A stretch of 64,000 bases of DNA, from contig NZ_LMOJ01000001.1 of NCBI RefSeq assembly GCF_001424165.1, positions 275,194-339,193 of the forward strand. The letters run 5' to 3'. A model generated the notes under the pieces. It was not told where the DNA came from. It ran no database searches and was given only the letters and a program-made list of their open reading frames with translations. Every line of letters starts with the position of its first letter. Position 1 is the first letter of the stretch. The stretch is from Massilia sp. Leaf139. GTDB taxonomy: Bacteria; Pseudomonadota; Gammaproteobacteria; Burkholderiales; Burkholderiaceae_D. A program made the position numbers and the translations under genes. Shown piece by piece: positions 1-9,625 of the stretch.

Positions 1-416
1 AGGCGAAAGAGGTGGTCGGCATCGAGGGCAGCACCGTGCTCACCACGCGCGCGCTGGAAAACGCGAAAGCGAACGGCTTGTCGGAGAAGACGACCTTCTA
101 CACGCGCAACCTGTTCGAAGTGACGGCCGATGACCTGGTCGCCCTCGGCAAGTTCGACCGCATGCTGGTCGACCCGCCGCGCGACGGCGCGATCGCCCTG
201 GCGCTGGCCATGGCCGAGCTGCGCGAAGGCGGCAAGGCCGAGTACCTGCCGCGGCGCATCGTGTATGTCTCGTGCAGCCCTTCGACCCTGGCGCGCGACG
301 CCGGCGTCCTGGTGCACCGCGCCGGTTACGTGATGAAGAAGGCGGGCGTGGTCAACATGTTCCCGCATACCTCGCACGTGGAGTCGATCGGCGTGTTCGA
401 ACTGGCCGACGCCTGA
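1..416 (+). CDS. rlmD: 23S rRNA (uracil-1939-C5)-methyltransferase RlmD, 3' end only
   Basis: C-terminal part of a TrmA/RlmD-type SAM-dependent RNA methyltransferase, cut by the left window edge; the frame is open from base 3. Visible are the SAM-binding loop VVGIEGS, the motif VDPPRDGA, and [12 protein letters not shown], which carries the catalytic cysteine that attacks C6 of the target uracil. A conserved tail ([11 protein letters not shown]) follows and ends in TGA at 414-416. In the family this enzyme makes m5U in 23S rRNA and has an N-terminal TRAM domain and an Fe-S cluster, both outside the window. RlmD is preferred over TrmA or RlmC because of the overall motif spacing and tail, but the N-terminus would be needed to be certain. 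Confidence 0.88.
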   Translation, partial: AKEVVGIEGSTVLTTRALENAKANGLSEKTTFYTRNLFEVTADDLVALGKFDRMLVDPPRDGAIALALAMAELREGGKAEYLPRRIVYVSCSPSTLARDAGVLVHRAGYVMKKAGVVNMFPHTSHVESIGVFELADA

Positions 417-501
417 CGGCGCGTGCGCCGATTGACACGGCCGTAAGGCCGTTGCACTCTGGCAGGATGGCCCGATCGCCGGCTGTCAGTCGGTAAAAAC
501 T

Positions 502-2196
502 GTGAAAACAAAACTTCCTCCCGAGCATTTTCGGCGGATTTTCGAAGCGGTGACGGGAGCCTTCCTCTTGCTGCGCCCCGATCCCGGCTTCACGATCGCG
601 GGCGTCAGCGACGAGTACCTGCGCGGCACGCTCAAGCGCCGCGAAGCAATCGTCGGCCGTCCGGTCTTCGAAGTCTTCCCCGACAATCCCCTGACGCCCG
701 AAGCGAATTCGACGCGCAACCTCGGGCGCTCGCTCGAGCGCGTGCGCGCGACCCGCGTCGCCGACGTGATGGCGGTGCAGCGCTACGACGTCCCGCGCGA
801 GGACGGCGCCGGTTTCGAGCTGCGCTACTGGAGTCCCGTCAACGCCCCGGTGCTGGACGAGGACGGCGAGCTACTCTACATCGTGCACCGGGTCGACAAC
901 GTCACCGAATACGTCCTGCTGGGCGAGGAGAGCGAGCGCCTGACGTCCGACAAGCGCAGGATGGAAGCCGAGGTCGTGCAGCGCAGCCGCGAGCTCGACC
1001 GGCTCAACGGCAGCCTGCGCGACGCCAACGCCACGCTGTCGGAGTACGCCCGCGCGGCGCGCGAGGAGGCCGAGCGCAAGGACGAATTCCTGGCGATGCT
1101 GGCGCACGAGCTGCGCAACCCGCTGGCCGCGATTTCCTCGGCGCTACAGCTATGGGAGCTGATCGGTTCCGACGCCCGCCGCCAGCAGGACGTGCTGGCC
1201 GTCTGCAAGCGCCAGGTCGGCAACCTGACGCGCCTCGTGGACGACCTGCTGGAGATGGCGCGCATCGCCCGCGGCGAAGTCGAACTGCGGCGCACGCCGC
1301 TCGTCCTGCAGGACGTGCTGGGCAGTGCGCTGCAGGCCGCCCGTGCGCTGTTCGAGCGCAACGAGGTGACACTCAGCGCGCACCTGGCGCCGGCGTCCTG
1401 CCCCATCCTGGGCGACAGCACCCGGCTCGAGCAGGTGTTCGCCAATCTGCTGAACAACGCCGCCAAGTTCAGCGCGCGCGGCGGCAAGGTCGAGGTGCTG
1501 CTCGAGGCTTTCGAGGCCGATGGCAAGCCCTGGGCGCGGATCGCCGTGCGCGACGCGGGGCGCGGCATTCCGCCGGATAAACTGGACGCGATCTTCGACA
1601 TTTTCGTCCAGGTCGACACCTGCATCGACCGTGCCCGCGGCGGCCTGGGCATCGGCCTGGCCCTGGTGCGTTCGCTGGCCGAGCTGCACGGCGGCCGCGT
1701 CCATGCCGAGAGCGCGGGCCTGGGGCAGGGCAGCGTCTTCGTCGTCGAGCTGCCCTTGCTGACTGCCGGCGAGGCCACGCTGCCGGCCGAGCAGGTCGCG
1801 CTGCGCTTCGTCCCGCCGCCGGGCGAGCGCCGCCATGTGCTCGTCGTCGAGGACAATGCCGATGCGCGCCACACGCTGCGCGACCTGCTGGCCGCATCCG
1901 GCCATACGGTCATCGAGGCGTCCAGCGGCGACGACGGGCTGGCGCAGATCCTGGCGCAGCGCCCGGAAGTGGCGATCGTCGACATCGGCCTGCCGGGCAT
2001 CGACGGCTTCGAAGTGGCGCGCCGCGCCCGCCAGGCGCTCGGGCGCGAGGCCCCGCAGCTGGTGGCCCTGACCGGCTACAGCTCGGCGGCCGTGCGCAAG
2101 ACGGCGCTGGAAGCCGGATTCGACCTGCACATCGTCAAGCCGGTGACCCTGGCCGCGCTGGCCGAGGCGCTGAAGCGGCGCCGGCCCGAACTGTAG
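502..2196 (+). CDS. hybrid sensor histidine kinase (PAS-HisKA-HATPase-REC), cytoplasmic
   Basis: 564 residues from a GTG start. Residues about 10-135 form a PAS-like sensor. A coiled linker (about 140-195) leads into the HisKA phosphoacceptor motif LAHELRNPL with H202, then an HATPase_c domain (DAGRGIP, GGLGIGLAL). A C-terminal receiver follows with phospho-acceptor D494 in VDIGLPGIDG. No membrane segment is visible, so it should sense an internal signal. As a hybrid kinase without its own output domain it probably passes phosphate to an unlinked phosphotransfer or response-regulator protein. It closely resembles the kinases at 20997 and 51069 in kinase core and receiver. It has its own 85-bp upstream gap and ends in a bidirectional terminator facing the BI-1 gene. 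Signal unknown. Confidence 0.9.
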   Translation: MKTKLPPEHFRRIFEAVTGAFLLLRPDPGFTIAGVSDEYLRGTLKRREAIVGRPVFEVFPDNPLTPEANSTRNLGRSLERVRATRVADVMAVQRYDVPREDGAGFELRYWSPVNAPVLDEDGELLYIVHRVDNVTEYVLLGEESERLTSDKRRMEAEVVQRSRELDRLNGSLRDANATLSEYARAAREEAERKDEFLAMLAHELRNPLAAISSALQLWELIGSDARRQQDVLAVCKRQVGNLTRLVDDLLEMARIARGEVELRRTPLVLQDVLGSALQAARALFERNEVTLSAHLAPASCPILGDSTRLEQVFANLLNNAAKFSARGGKVEVLLEAFEADGKPWARIAVRDAGRGIPPDKLDAIFDIFVQVDTCIDRARGGLGIGLALVRSLAELHGGRVHAESAGLGQGSVFVVELPLLTAGEATLPAEQVALRFVPPPGERRHVLVVEDNADARHTLRDLLAASGHTVIEASSGDDGLAQILAQRPEVAIVDIGLPGIDGFEVARRARQALGREAPQLVALTGYSSAAVRKTALEAGFDLHIVKPVTLAALAEALKRRRPEL

Positions 2197-2203
2197 ACGT
2201 AAA

Positions 2204-2227
2204 AAAACCGGCCCGCAGGCCGGTTTT
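2204..2227. terminator. bidirectional rho-independent terminator
   Basis: Perfect 10-bp stem AAAACCGGCC / GGCCGGTTTT with a 4-nt loop (CGCA), lying between the convergent kinase gene and the BI-1 gene. A-run on one side and T-run on the other let it work for both strands. Confidence 0.9.
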
Positions 2228-2245
2228 CTATTCACGAGGAAGCGA

Positions 2246-2932
2246 TCAGTCGTCGCCGCCCATGATGCCCAGCAGGCGCAGCAGGGCGGTGAAGACGTTG
2301 AACACGTCCAGGTAGATCGCCAGGGTGGCAGTGATGTAGTTGGTCTCGCCGCCGTTCACGACGCGCTGCACGTCGTACAGGATGAAGGCCGAGAACACGC
2401 CGATCATCAGCACCGAGATCACGATCGTCAGGGCCGGGATCTGCAGGAAGATGTTGGCAACAATCGCCAGCAGGATCACGACGGCGCCGGCGGTCAGCCA
2501 GCTGGCCATGCCAGAGAAGTCGCGCTTGGTCGTGGTGGCAATGCTGGCCATCACCGCGAACACGCAGGCGGTGCCGCCGAAGGCGGTCATGATCAGCGAG
2601 CCGCCGTTCGAGTAGCCGAGCGTGTGGCGCAGCAGGGGCGTGAGCATCAGGCCCATGAAGAAGGTGAAGCCGAGCAGCACGGCAACGCCGGTCGCCGATT
2701 CCTTGGTTTTTTCAATCGCCCACATGAAACCGAAGGCGATCGCCATGAAGACGATGAAACCCATGAAGCCGGCGGGCATCGGGACGCCCATGGTCACGCC
2801 GACAAAGGCGCCAAGCACGGTCGGGATCATCGACAGCGCGAGCAGCCAGAAGGTGTTGCGCAGGACTTTGTTGCGCGCGACCTGGCCTACGGCCACGTCG
2901 TAAGCGGGTTGCTTTTGCAGGATGGGATTCAT
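2246..2932 (-). CDS. Bax inhibitor-1 (BI-1)/YccA family membrane protein
   Basis: 228 residues with about seven hydrophobic segments and almost no soluble domain, typical of the BI-1/YbhL/YccA family of inner-membrane proteins (calcium leak or protease-modulating roles in characterised members). The N-terminal signature NKVLRNTFWLLALSMIPT is characteristic of the proteobacterial subgroup. I chose the ATG at 2932 because GGAGG sits a few bases upstream; an in-frame extension of 11 codons lacks this support. YccA interacts with FtsH, and hflK/hflC (FtsH partners) lie 12 kb away, but that link is only suggestive. Monocistronic, convergent with the kinase gene and divergent from ndk. Confidence 0.9.
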   Translation of the reverse strand: MNPILQKQPAYDVAVGQVARNKVLRNTFWLLALSMIPTVLGAFVGVTMGVPMPAGFMGFIVFMAIAFGFMWAIEKTKESATGVAVLLGFTFFMGLMLTPLLRHTLGYSNGGSLIMTAFGGTACVFAVMASIATTTKRDFSGMASWLTAGAVVILLAIVANIFLQIPALTIVISVLMIGVFSAFILYDVQRVVNGGETNYITATLAIYLDVFNVFTALLRLLGIMGGDD

Positions 2933-3121
2933 GTTGCCTCCAGTTGGATAAATATGTATTGCCACTCAAGCATAGCACGGCGCCAAGATGGAAAGCCTCC
3001 TCTTAAGCGCTGCATAAGGAAGTCCACCGACCATGGCGCGGCATTTGACAAGGCGGTTTTTCGCCGCCACTCTACCACTTTGCCGCTCGCCGCTGCAATA
3101 TCGGCTATATGGGGCGAGGTA

Positions 3122-3130
3122 TGGTAAAAT
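3122..3130 (+). promoter_or_regulatory. extended -10 promoter element ahead of ndk
   Basis: TGGTAAAAT (TGn plus a -10-like hexamer) about 60 bp before the ndk start in an AT-richer stretch. No good -35 is visible, which fits an extended -10 promoter. Pattern recognition only. Confidence 0.45.
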
Positions 3131-3191
3131 CAAAGGTTGATTGAGTTCTCTTCTTCTCGATTTAAACCTTTCTTTTTATTGGAGTTTTTAC

Positions 3192-3605
3192 ATGGCAATC
3201 GAACGCACCCTGTCGATCATCAAACCAGACGCAGTTGCAAAAAACGTGATCGGCCAAATCTACAGCCGCTTCGAAGGCGCTGGCCTGAAGATCGTCGCAG
3301 CCCGTATGACCCAGCTGTCGCGCGAGCAGGCTGAAGGCTTCTACGCTGCCCACAAAGAGCGCGGTTTCTTCAACGACCTGGTCACCTTCATGGTCTCGGG
3401 CCCTGTCATGATCCAGGTTCTGGAAGGCGAGAACGCCGTCCTGGCACACCGCGACCTGATGGGTGCGACCGATCCGAAGAAAGCAGCGCCAGGCACCATC
3501 CGCGCCGACTTCGCCGATTCGATCGATGCTAACGCCGTCCACGGTTCGGACGCTGTCGAAGCCGCACAAGTCGAAATCGCTTACTTCTTCCCAGAACTGA
3601 AGTAA
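3192..3605 (+). CDS. ndk: nucleoside diphosphate kinase
   Basis: 137 residues, full length for the family. It transfers the gamma-phosphate from NTPs to NDPs through a phosphohistidine, balancing nucleotide pools in the cytosol. The active-site histidine is H117 in the conserved NAVHGSD motif; the N-terminal [12 protein letters not shown] strand and the IRADF region are also present. The start is the ATG preceded by TTGGAG; an in-frame upstream extension of 17 codons is hydrophobic and not part of the family. It heads the long housekeeping series (rlmN, pilW, rodZ, ispG, hisS and others), a common Burkholderiales order, but a hairpin follows it, so it may be partly uncoupled. Confidence 0.98.
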   Translation: MAIERTLSIIKPDAVAKNVIGQIYSRFEGAGLKIVAARMTQLSREQAEGFYAAHKERGFFNDLVTFMVSGPVMIQVLEGENAVLAHRDLMGATDPKKAAPGTIRADFADSIDANAVHGSDAVEAAQVEIAYFFPELK

Positions 3606-3643
3606 TCGCTTGCCGAAGTAAGCAAGCATAGCCGCATCAAGAA

Positions 3644-3678
3644 CCGCTCGCCCGCGGCCCCAAGGCCGGCGCGAGCGG
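3644..3678 (+). terminator. hairpin after ndk, probable weak terminator
   Basis: Imperfect GC-rich inverted repeat with outer arms CCGCTCGC / GCGAGCGG and inner CGGCC-type pairing, followed only by GGTTATTT. The poor T-run suggests partial termination between ndk and rlmN. Confidence 0.5.
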
Positions 3679-3705
3679 GGTTATTTGGAAATACACAGGA
3701 CAATC

Positions 3706-4875
3706 ATGACGACTCTCACCAACCTGCTGGACTTCGATCCCGCGCAACTCGTCGCTTATTGCGCCGACTTGGGTGAGAAGCCGTTCCGCGCCAAGCAATT
3801 GCAGCGCTGGATCCACCAGTTCGGAGCGAGCAACTTCGACGACATGACGGATCTGGCCAAGTCGCTGCGCGAAAAACTGAAAACCCGCGCGACCGTGACG
3901 GCCCCTGGCATCATCAGCGACCACACGTCCACCGACGGCACCCGCAAGTGGCTGGTCGACGTCGGTAACGGCAATGCGGTCGAAACCGTGTTCATCCCGG
4001 AAGAAAACCGCGGCACGCTGTGCATCTCGACCCAGGCCGGCTGCGCCGTCAATTGCCGTTTCTGCTCAACCGGCAAGCAGGGCTTCAACCGCAACCTGAC
4101 CGTGGCCGAGATCATCGGCCAGCTATGGATGGCCGAGTTCGAGCTGCGCCGCACCAAGGGCATCGAGCCCGGCCCGAAGGGCGAGCGCCAGATCACCAAC
4201 GTCGTGATGATGGGCATGGGCGAGCCGTTGCTGAACTACGAGCCGACCGCCACCGCCTTGAAGCTGATGCTCGACGATAACGCCTACGGCCTGTCGCGCC
4301 GCCGCGTGACCCTGTCGACCTCGGGCGTCGTGCCGAACATTGACAAGCTGGCTCAGGACGTGCCGGTGGCGCTGGCCGTGTCGCTGCACGCGTCGAACGA
4401 CGCCCTGCGCGACATCCTGGTGCCGCTGAACAAGAAATACCCACTGCGCGAACTGATGGCCGCCTGCAAGCGCTATCTCGAATTCGCGCCGCGCGACTTC
4501 ATCACCTTCGAATACTGCATGCTGCACGAGTTCAACGACAGCGACGAGCACGCGCGTGAACTGATCGCGCTGGTCAACGATCCGGTGGTGGGCGTGAACT
4601 GCAAGTTCAACCTGATTCCGTTCAATCCCTTCCCGGAATCGGGCCTGACGCGTTCGAAGAACCCCCGCATCAAGGCCTTCGCCGAGGTGCTGATGAACGC
4701 CGGCATTGTCACCACCGTGCGCAAGACGCGCGGCGACGACATCGATGCCGCCTGCGGCCAGCTGGCCGGCGAAGTGCAGGATCGCACCAAGGTCGCCCAG
4801 CGCATGGAAAAGATGGTCGAGTACCAGAAGAAATTCGGCGCCGATTTCGGGCGCATCGTGGAGATTCCTTCTTGA
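3706..4875 (+). CDS. rlmN: dual-specificity 23S rRNA/tRNA adenine-C2 methyltransferase RlmN
   Basis: 389 residues. Radical SAM enzyme that makes m2A2503 in 23S rRNA and m2A37 in some tRNAs. The 4Fe-4S ligands are C113, C117 and C120 (CAVNCRFC), followed by the family motif [12 protein letters not shown]350 in DAACGQLAG is the conserved C-terminal cysteine that takes the methyl group or resolves the adduct. Start ATG at 3706 is preceded by AGGA at good distance; an upstream TTG extension adds seven unlikely residues. The stop codon overlaps a TTG start of the next gene, so the two are probably translated together. Confidence 0.98.
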   Translation: MTTLTNLLDFDPAQLVAYCADLGEKPFRAKQLQRWIHQFGASNFDDMTDLAKSLREKLKTRATVTAPGIISDHTSTDGTRKWLVDVGNGNAVETVFIPEENRGTLCISTQAGCAVNCRFCSTGKQGFNRNLTVAEIIGQLWMAEFELRRTKGIEPGPKGERQITNVVMMGMGEPLLNYEPTATALKLMLDDNAYGLSRRRVTLSTSGVVPNIDKLAQDVPVALAVSLHASNDALRDILVPLNKKYPLRELMAACKRYLEFAPRDFITFEYCMLHEFNDSDEHARELIALVNDPVVGVNCKFNLIPFNPFPESGLTRSKNPRIKAFAEVLMNAGIVTTVRKTRGDDIDAACGQLAGEVQDRTKVAQRMEKMVEYQKKFGADFGRIVEIPS

Positions 4876-5684
4876 AAGACGGGAAGCCAGGCCGGAGCAT
4901 GGCACGCCTCGCCGCAGCGTTCGCGCTCGGCGTGCTGGCGGCCTGCGCCGCGCCTGGCGACAGCGGCCGCGAACTGAAGACCGCCTCCGACCAGACGGCG
5001 CTGGAAAAGCGCGCCAACATCCGCCTGCAGCTGGCGGTCGGCTACTACCAGCAGGGCAAGTACGACATCGCCCTCGACGAAATCAAGCAGGCGCTCGCCG
5101 CCGACCCCGATTATGCCGACGCCTACGGCATGCGCGCCCTGATCTACACGGCGATGGGCGAGGTGCCGCTGGCCGACGAGAACTACCGCACCGCGTTGCG
5201 CCTGGCGCCGCGCAATCCGGAACTGGCCAACAACTACGGCGCCTTCCTGTGCCAGACGGCGAACAAGCCCGTCGAGGCGATCCGCCAGTTCGACGCCGCG
5301 CTCAAGAACCCGACCTACAAGACGCCGGTGAGCGCGCTCGTGAACGCGGGCGTCTGTAGCTTGAAGACCAAAAATATCGATGCGGCCGAGCGCTACCTGC
5401 TCGACGCACTGCGCTATAACCCCGAACTGCCGGCCGTCTCCAGCGGCCTGGCGCGGGTCTATTTCGAGCGGCGCGATTTTACCCGCGCCGGTTTTTTCAT
5501 AAACCGCCTGACAGAGTCGTCGAAGCTCGACAACCTGTCCGCCGATGCGCTGTGGCTCGCCCTGCGGGTGCAGCGCAAACTGGGCGATCGCTCGATGGAG
5601 GCCAGCCTGGTGGCGCAGCTGCGGCGGCGCTTCCCGGGCTCGCCCGAGTATCTGGCGTACGAGCGCGGGGCTTTCGATGAGTGA
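4872..5684 (+). CDS. pilW: type IV pilus biogenesis/stability lipoprotein (PilW/PilF-like, TPR)
   Basis: 270 residues. A lipoprotein signal ends at the lipobox LAAC, then about six tetratricopeptide repeats fill residues 40-250. In the family (PilF of Pseudomonas, PilW of Neisseria) this outer-membrane pilotin helps PilQ secretin multimerise. Two starts are possible. TTG at 4872 overlaps the rlmN stop, has GGAG eight bases upstream and gives a basic n-region. ATG at 4899 gives a very short signal. I list the longer form. Position between rlmN and rodZ is the usual one in this order. Its 3' end overlaps the next gene by 8 bases. Confidence 0.88.
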   Translation: MKDGKPGRSMARLAAAFALGVLAACAAPGDSGRELKTASDQTALEKRANIRLQLAVGYYQQGKYDIALDEIKQALAADPDYADAYGMRALIYTAMGEVPLADENYRTALRLAPRNPELANNYGAFLCQTANKPVEAIRQFDAALKNPTYKTPVSALVNAGVCSLKTKNIDAAERYLLDALRYNPELPAVSSGLARVYFERRDFTRAGFFINRLTESSKLDNLSADALWLALRVQRKLGDRSMEASLVAQLRRRFPGSPEYLAYERGAFDE

Positions 5685-6732
5685 GACGACAATGACTTCA
5701 GAGCGCACAGAGGGAAGCGCCACTTCGGACAACCACCACAGCCACCCGGGCGCGACCCTGGCCAGCCAGCGCGAAGCGATGGGCTGGACGGTCGAGCAGG
5801 TGGCCGAGCAGCTCAAGCTGGCCGTGCGCCAGGTGGTGGCGATCGAAGCGGGCGACTATGCGGCCCTGCCGAGTCCCGCCGTGACGCGCGGTTTCGTGCG
5901 CGCCTATGCCAAGATCCTGCGGCTCGACCCGGCCCCGCTGGTGGCAATGGTGCCGATGGATACGCCGGCGATGGAAGAGTCGGGCAGCGCCGTGCGCGGC
6001 AACCGTCCAGCCTCGCGCCCCACGTCGTTCTCGCATTCGCGCTATCCGACCCACGGCAAGCGTTCCAGCCTGCCGCTGGCCTGGATCGCCGGCGTCGTGG
6101 TCGTGGCCGCCGCCGGCGCCGCGGCCTGGCACTTCGGCCTGGTGTCGCTGCCGGGCAGCACGACGCCGGCCACGGGCGAGAACGCCATCCTGACCGCCCC
6201 GGCGGACACGGTCGGCGCCAATGCCCCGGCCGTCGACACGGTGCACAACCCGACCGTGCCGCTGATCTCGGTGCCGGTGCCGGCCGACCCGAACGCGCCG
6301 GCCGGCGCCGCCCCGGTGACGGGCGCGGCAACGGGTGCGGCCACGCCGCCGGCGCCGGCTGCGCCCGCTGCGGCTACGCCACCGGCCGCGACCGGCAGCA
6401 CGGCGAGCACGGCGCCGGCAACGGTGACCGCCGCCACGCCGCCCGCGGCAACGCCGGCCACGCCGGCCGCAGCGCCGGCCGCCGGCGCCAACACCCTGGT
6501 GCTGAGCGTGCGCGAGGATTCGTGGATCGAGGTGAAACCGCAGGGCGGCCGCGCGTTGATCTCGCGCCTGGTGCGCGCGGGCAGCACCGAGACGATCGAA
6601 GTGCCGGGCACGGCAACCCTGGTGGTCGGCAACCCGACCGGCGTCTCGGCCACGCTGCGCGGCGCTGCGCTCGCATTGCCGCCGGTGCCGGGCAAGACGA
6701 TTTCGCGCGTCACGCTGAAACAAGCGCAATAG
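5677..6732 (+). CDS. rodZ: RodZ-like membrane protein with N-terminal helix-turn-helix and DUF4115 tail
   Basis: 351 residues. An N-terminal HTH_25 domain (about 30-95, REAMGWTVEQVAEQLKL) is followed by one transmembrane helix (about 130-150). A long Ala/Pro/Thr-rich periplasmic linker (about 160-270) and a beta-rich C-terminal DUF4115 domain (DSWIEV...GRALISRLV) complete it. In E. coli RodZ couples MreB to the cell-wall elongation machinery; the HTH fold binds MreB rather than DNA. ATG at 5677 overlaps the pilW stop; ATG at 5692 is an alternative. The linker is low-complexity GCC/GCG-rich sequence and may vary in length between strains. Confidence 0.88.
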   Translation: MSETTMTSERTEGSATSDNHHSHPGATLASQREAMGWTVEQVAEQLKLAVRQVVAIEAGDYAALPSPAVTRGFVRAYAKILRLDPAPLVAMVPMDTPAMEESGSAVRGNRPASRPTSFSHSRYPTHGKRSSLPLAWIAGVVVVAAAGAAAWHFGLVSLPGSTTPATGENAILTAPADTVGANAPAVDTVHNPTVPLISVPVPADPNAPAGAAPVTGAATGAATPPAPAAPAAATPPAATGSTASTAPATVTAATPPAATPATPAAAPAAGANTLVLSVREDSWIEVKPQGGRALISRLVRAGSTETIEVPGTATLVVGNPTGVSATLRGAALALPPVPGKTISRVTLKQAQ

Positions 6733-6839
6733 CCAAACAAAGACAACCGCAATACCCAAACAACGTGTAGCCTCGGCACCGCCGAGAGAAGACAGCCCGC
6801 CCCGACGGACAGTCAGAAACAACGACGGACGAACAACGA

Positions 6840-8114
6840 ATGACTTCTACGAACCTGCCAATTCCTTCGGGCCCGATGGCGCGCCGCCCAAGCCGCCGCG
6901 TGCTGGTGCAGCATGGCGAGCGCAAGGTCTGGATCGGCGGCGACGCCCCGATCGTGGTGCAGTCGATGACCAACACCGACACCGCCGACGTGATCGGCAC
7001 CGCCATCCAGATCAAGGAGCTGGCGCGCGCCGGTTCCGAAATGGTGCGCTTGACCGTCGACAAGCCGGAAGCGGCCGCCGCCGTGCCCCTGATCCGCGAA
7101 CAGCTCGACCGCATGGAAGTGGACGTGCCGCTGGTCGGCGATTTCCACTACAACGGCCACATCCTGCTGCGCGATTTCCCGGAATGCGCGGCCGCGCTGT
7201 CGAAATACCGCATCAATCCGGGCAACGTGGGGCAGGGCGCCAAGCGCGACACCCAGTTCGCCCAGATGATCGAAGTGGCCATCAAGCACGACAAGCCGGT
7301 GCGCATCGGCGTCAACTGGGGCAGCCTGGACCAGTCGCTGCTGGCGCGCATCATGGACGAGAACGCCGCGCGCGCCAATCCGTTCAGCGCCCAAGCCGTG
7401 ATGTACGAAGCCCTGATCACCTCGGCCATCGAGAACGCCGTGCGCGCCGAGGAAGTCGGCCTGGCGCGCGACAAGATCATCCTGTCGTGCAAGGTCTCGG
7501 CGGTACAGGATTTGATCGCCGTCTACCGCGAACTGGCGCGCCGCTGCGACTACCCGCTGCACCTGGGCCTCACCGAAGCCGGCATGGGCAGCAAGGGCAT
7601 CGTCGCCTCGACGGCGGCCCTGTCGGTGCTGCTGCAAGAGGGCATCGGCGACACCATCCGCGTTTCGCTGACGCCGGAACCGGGCGGCGACCGCACGAAA
7701 GAAGTCGTGGTCTCGCAGGAAATCCTGCAGACCATGGGCCTGCGCAAGTTCACTCCGATGGTGATCGCCTGCCCGGGCTGCGGCCGCACGACCTCGACCG
7801 TGTTCCAGGAACTGGCCGACAACATCCAGACCTTCCTGCGCGATTCGATGCCGGAATGGAAGAAGTCCTATCCGGGCGTGGAAGCGATGAACGTGGCCGT
7901 GATGGGCTGCATCGTCAATGGTCCGGGCGAATCGAAGCACGCCAATATCGGCATCAGCCTGCCGGGCACCGGCGAATCGCCGGCCGCGCCGGTGTTCGTC
8001 GACGGCCAGAAGGTGGCGACGCTGCGCGGCGAGCGGATCGTGGATGAGTTCCAGAACATCGTGCTGGAATATGTGAAGAAGAATTACGGCCACCAGGGCG
8101 AGATCATCGTTTAA
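6840..8114 (+). CDS. ispG: 4-hydroxy-3-methylbut-2-en-1-yl diphosphate synthase (flavodoxin)
   Basis: 424 residues. Penultimate enzyme of the MEP isoprenoid pathway, reductively opening MEcPP to HMBPP with a 4Fe-4S cluster. The cluster ligands are visible as C311 and C314 (ACPGCGR) and C357 ([10 protein letters not shown]), with the conserved glutamate (E364) that completes coordination. The N-terminal TIM-barrel begins at [19 protein letters not shown]. The start has an AACGAACAACGA leader with no strong Shine-Dalgarno. A 107-bp gap separates it from rodZ, and a palindromic repeat separates it from hisS. Confidence 0.98.
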   Translation: MTSTNLPIPSGPMARRPSRRVLVQHGERKVWIGGDAPIVVQSMTNTDTADVIGTAIQIKELARAGSEMVRLTVDKPEAAAAVPLIREQLDRMEVDVPLVGDFHYNGHILLRDFPECAAALSKYRINPGNVGQGAKRDTQFAQMIEVAIKHDKPVRIGVNWGSLDQSLLARIMDENAARANPFSAQAVMYEALITSAIENAVRAEEVGLARDKIILSCKVSAVQDLIAVYRELARRCDYPLHLGLTEAGMGSKGIVASTAALSVLLQEGIGDTIRVSLTPEPGGDRTKEVVVSQEILQTMGLRKFTPMVIACPGCGRTTSTVFQELADNIQTFLRDSMPEWKKSYPGVEAMNVAVMGCIVNGPGESKHANIGISLPGTGESPAAPVFVDGQKVATLRGERIVDEFQNIVLEYVKKNYGHQGEIIV

Positions 8115-8125
8115 CCGTAGAAGTA

Positions 8126-8212
8126 GGGTGGAGTCCTGACTCCACGCGTTCGTGCCTATGCATGCCGCACCGCTCATCAAATGCCGTACCGCGTGGAGTC
8201 AGGACTCCACCC
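8126..8212. repeat. palindromic intergenic element (GTAGGG family), ispG-hisS copy
   Basis: Perfect 23-bp inverted repeat, arms 8126-8148 and 8190-8212, with a 41-nt spacer. Each arm is itself palindromic around TGGAGTCCTGACTCCA. The right half read in reverse shares CACGCGGTACGGC with the element at 33811, showing a common family. The element ends about 20 bp before the hisS start, so it could form a strong structure in the hisS leader. Confidence 0.85.
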
Positions 8213-8234
8213 TTCAGAATCGAAGAATATCAAC

Positions 8235-9572
8235 ATGTCCAAACCAGAAAAAATCGTCGCCATCAAAGGCATGAACGACATCCTCCCAAGCGACGCGCCG
8301 CTGTGGGAATTGTTCGAAAATACCGCAGAGACCATTCTGAAAAGCTATGGCTATCAGAAAATCGTCACCCCGATCGTCGAGGAAACCGGCCTGTTTGCGC
8401 GCGCCATCGGCGCCGTCACCGACATCGTCGAGAAGGAAATGTATTCCTTCACCGATTCGATGAACGGCGACCAGCTGACCCTGCGTCCGGAAGGCACGGC
8501 CGGCGTCGTGCGTGCGGTGCTCGAGCACAACATGGTCTACGACGGCCCGAAGCGCCTCTGGTACAAGGGCCCGATGTTCCGCCACGAGCGTCCGCAGCGC
8601 GGCCGCTATCGCCAGTTCTTCCAGTTCGGCGCGGAAGCGGTCGGCTTTGCCGGCCCGGACATCGATGCTGAACTGATCATGCTGTGCCGCCGCCTGTGGG
8701 ACGACCTGGGCCTGCAGAACGTGCGCCTGGAACTCAATTCCATCGGTAATGCCGAGGAGCGCCTGCGCCACCGCGCCGACCTGATCGCCTATTTCGAAGG
8801 GCACGAAGCGATCCTCGACGCCGAAGCCAAGCGCCGCCTGCACAGCAACCCGCTGCGCATCCTCGACACCAAGAACCCGGCCATGCAGGAGATGGTGAAC
8901 GGCGCGCCGCAGTTGCTGTCCTACCTCGGCGAAGAGTCGCTGGCCCACTTCAACGGCGTCAAGCGCCTGCTGGATCGTAACAACGTGCAGTACACGGTCA
9001 ACCCGCGCCTGGTGCGCGGCCTCGACTACTACAACCGCACCGTGTTCGAATGGGTCACCGAGGAACTCGGTTCGCAGGGCACCATCTGCGCCGGCGGCCG
9101 TTATGATCCGCTGATCGAGCAGTTCGGCGGCAAGGCCACGCCGGGCGTCGGTTTCGCGATGGGCATCGAGCGTATCATCGAGCTGATGAAGGGTCTTGGC
9201 GAACCGGCACAGCCGAGCCAATGCGACGTCTACATGGTGCACCAGGGCGAAGAAGCGCAGGTGCAGGCCTTCATCCTGGCCGAGCGCCTCCGCGATGCCG
9301 GCCTTGACGTTGTGTTACATTGCGCAACGCCAACTGGCGCGGGCAGCTTCAAGAGCCAGATGAAGAAGGCCGACGGCAGCGGCGCATCGTTCGCCGTGAT
9401 CATGGGCGAGGACGAAGTGGCGAACAAGGTGGCGGCCGTGAAGTCCCTCCGCGGCGAAGTCGGCGAGCAGCAGCAAGCGACCGTCGCCTTCGACGCCGTG
9501 GTCGACCACATCGTCGACGCCATCGTCGGCGACCATGACCACGACCACGAGCACGTGCATTACCATCCATAA
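8235..9572 (+). CDS. hisS: histidyl-tRNA synthetase
   Basis: 445 residues. Class II aminoacyl-tRNA synthetase with motif 2 ([19 protein letters not shown]), the histidine-specific motif [15 protein letters not shown], motif 3 (GFAMGIERI), and a C-terminal anticodon-binding domain. The start is the ATG at 8235; the in-frame ATG at 8181 lies inside the palindromic repeat and is unlikely. The extreme C-terminus is unusual: [14 protein letters not shown] adds six His and four Asp/Glu residues beyond the normal end. Followed at 53 bp by the YfgM-like gene. A second HisRS-fold protein, HisZ, is at 17077. Confidence 0.98.
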   Translation: MSKPEKIVAIKGMNDILPSDAPLWELFENTAETILKSYGYQKIVTPIVEETGLFARAIGAVTDIVEKEMYSFTDSMNGDQLTLRPEGTAGVVRAVLEHNMVYDGPKRLWYKGPMFRHERPQRGRYRQFFQFGAEAVGFAGPDIDAELIMLCRRLWDDLGLQNVRLELNSIGNAEERLRHRADLIAYFEGHEAILDAEAKRRLHSNPLRILDTKNPAMQEMVNGAPQLLSYLGEESLAHFNGVKRLLDRNNVQYTVNPRLVRGLDYYNRTVFEWVTEELGSQGTICAGGRYDPLIEQFGGKATPGVGFAMGIERIIELMKGLGEPAQPSQCDVYMVHQGEEAQVQAFILAERLRDAGLDVVLHCATPTGAGSFKSQMKKADGSGASFAVIMGEDEVANKVAAVKSLRGEVGEQQQATVAFDAVVDHIVDAIVGDHDHDHEHVHYHP

Positions 9573-9625
9573 GCAGCCGTAGCAGAGACCGACCGATTCA
9601 CCCCATAACCATCTAGACGAACGAC

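Noticed and set aside
432..460. TTGACA at 432 as promoter of the first kinase gene
   Set aside because: No acceptable -10 at 16-18 bp spacing.
4473..5816. 447-codon minus-strand frame across rlmN, pilW and rodZ
   Set aside because: No domain and no ribosome site; overlaps three conserved genes.
8181..8234. Upstream in-frame ATG that would extend HisS by 18 residues
   Set aside because: The extension is encoded by a palindromic repeat arm and is absent from the protein family.
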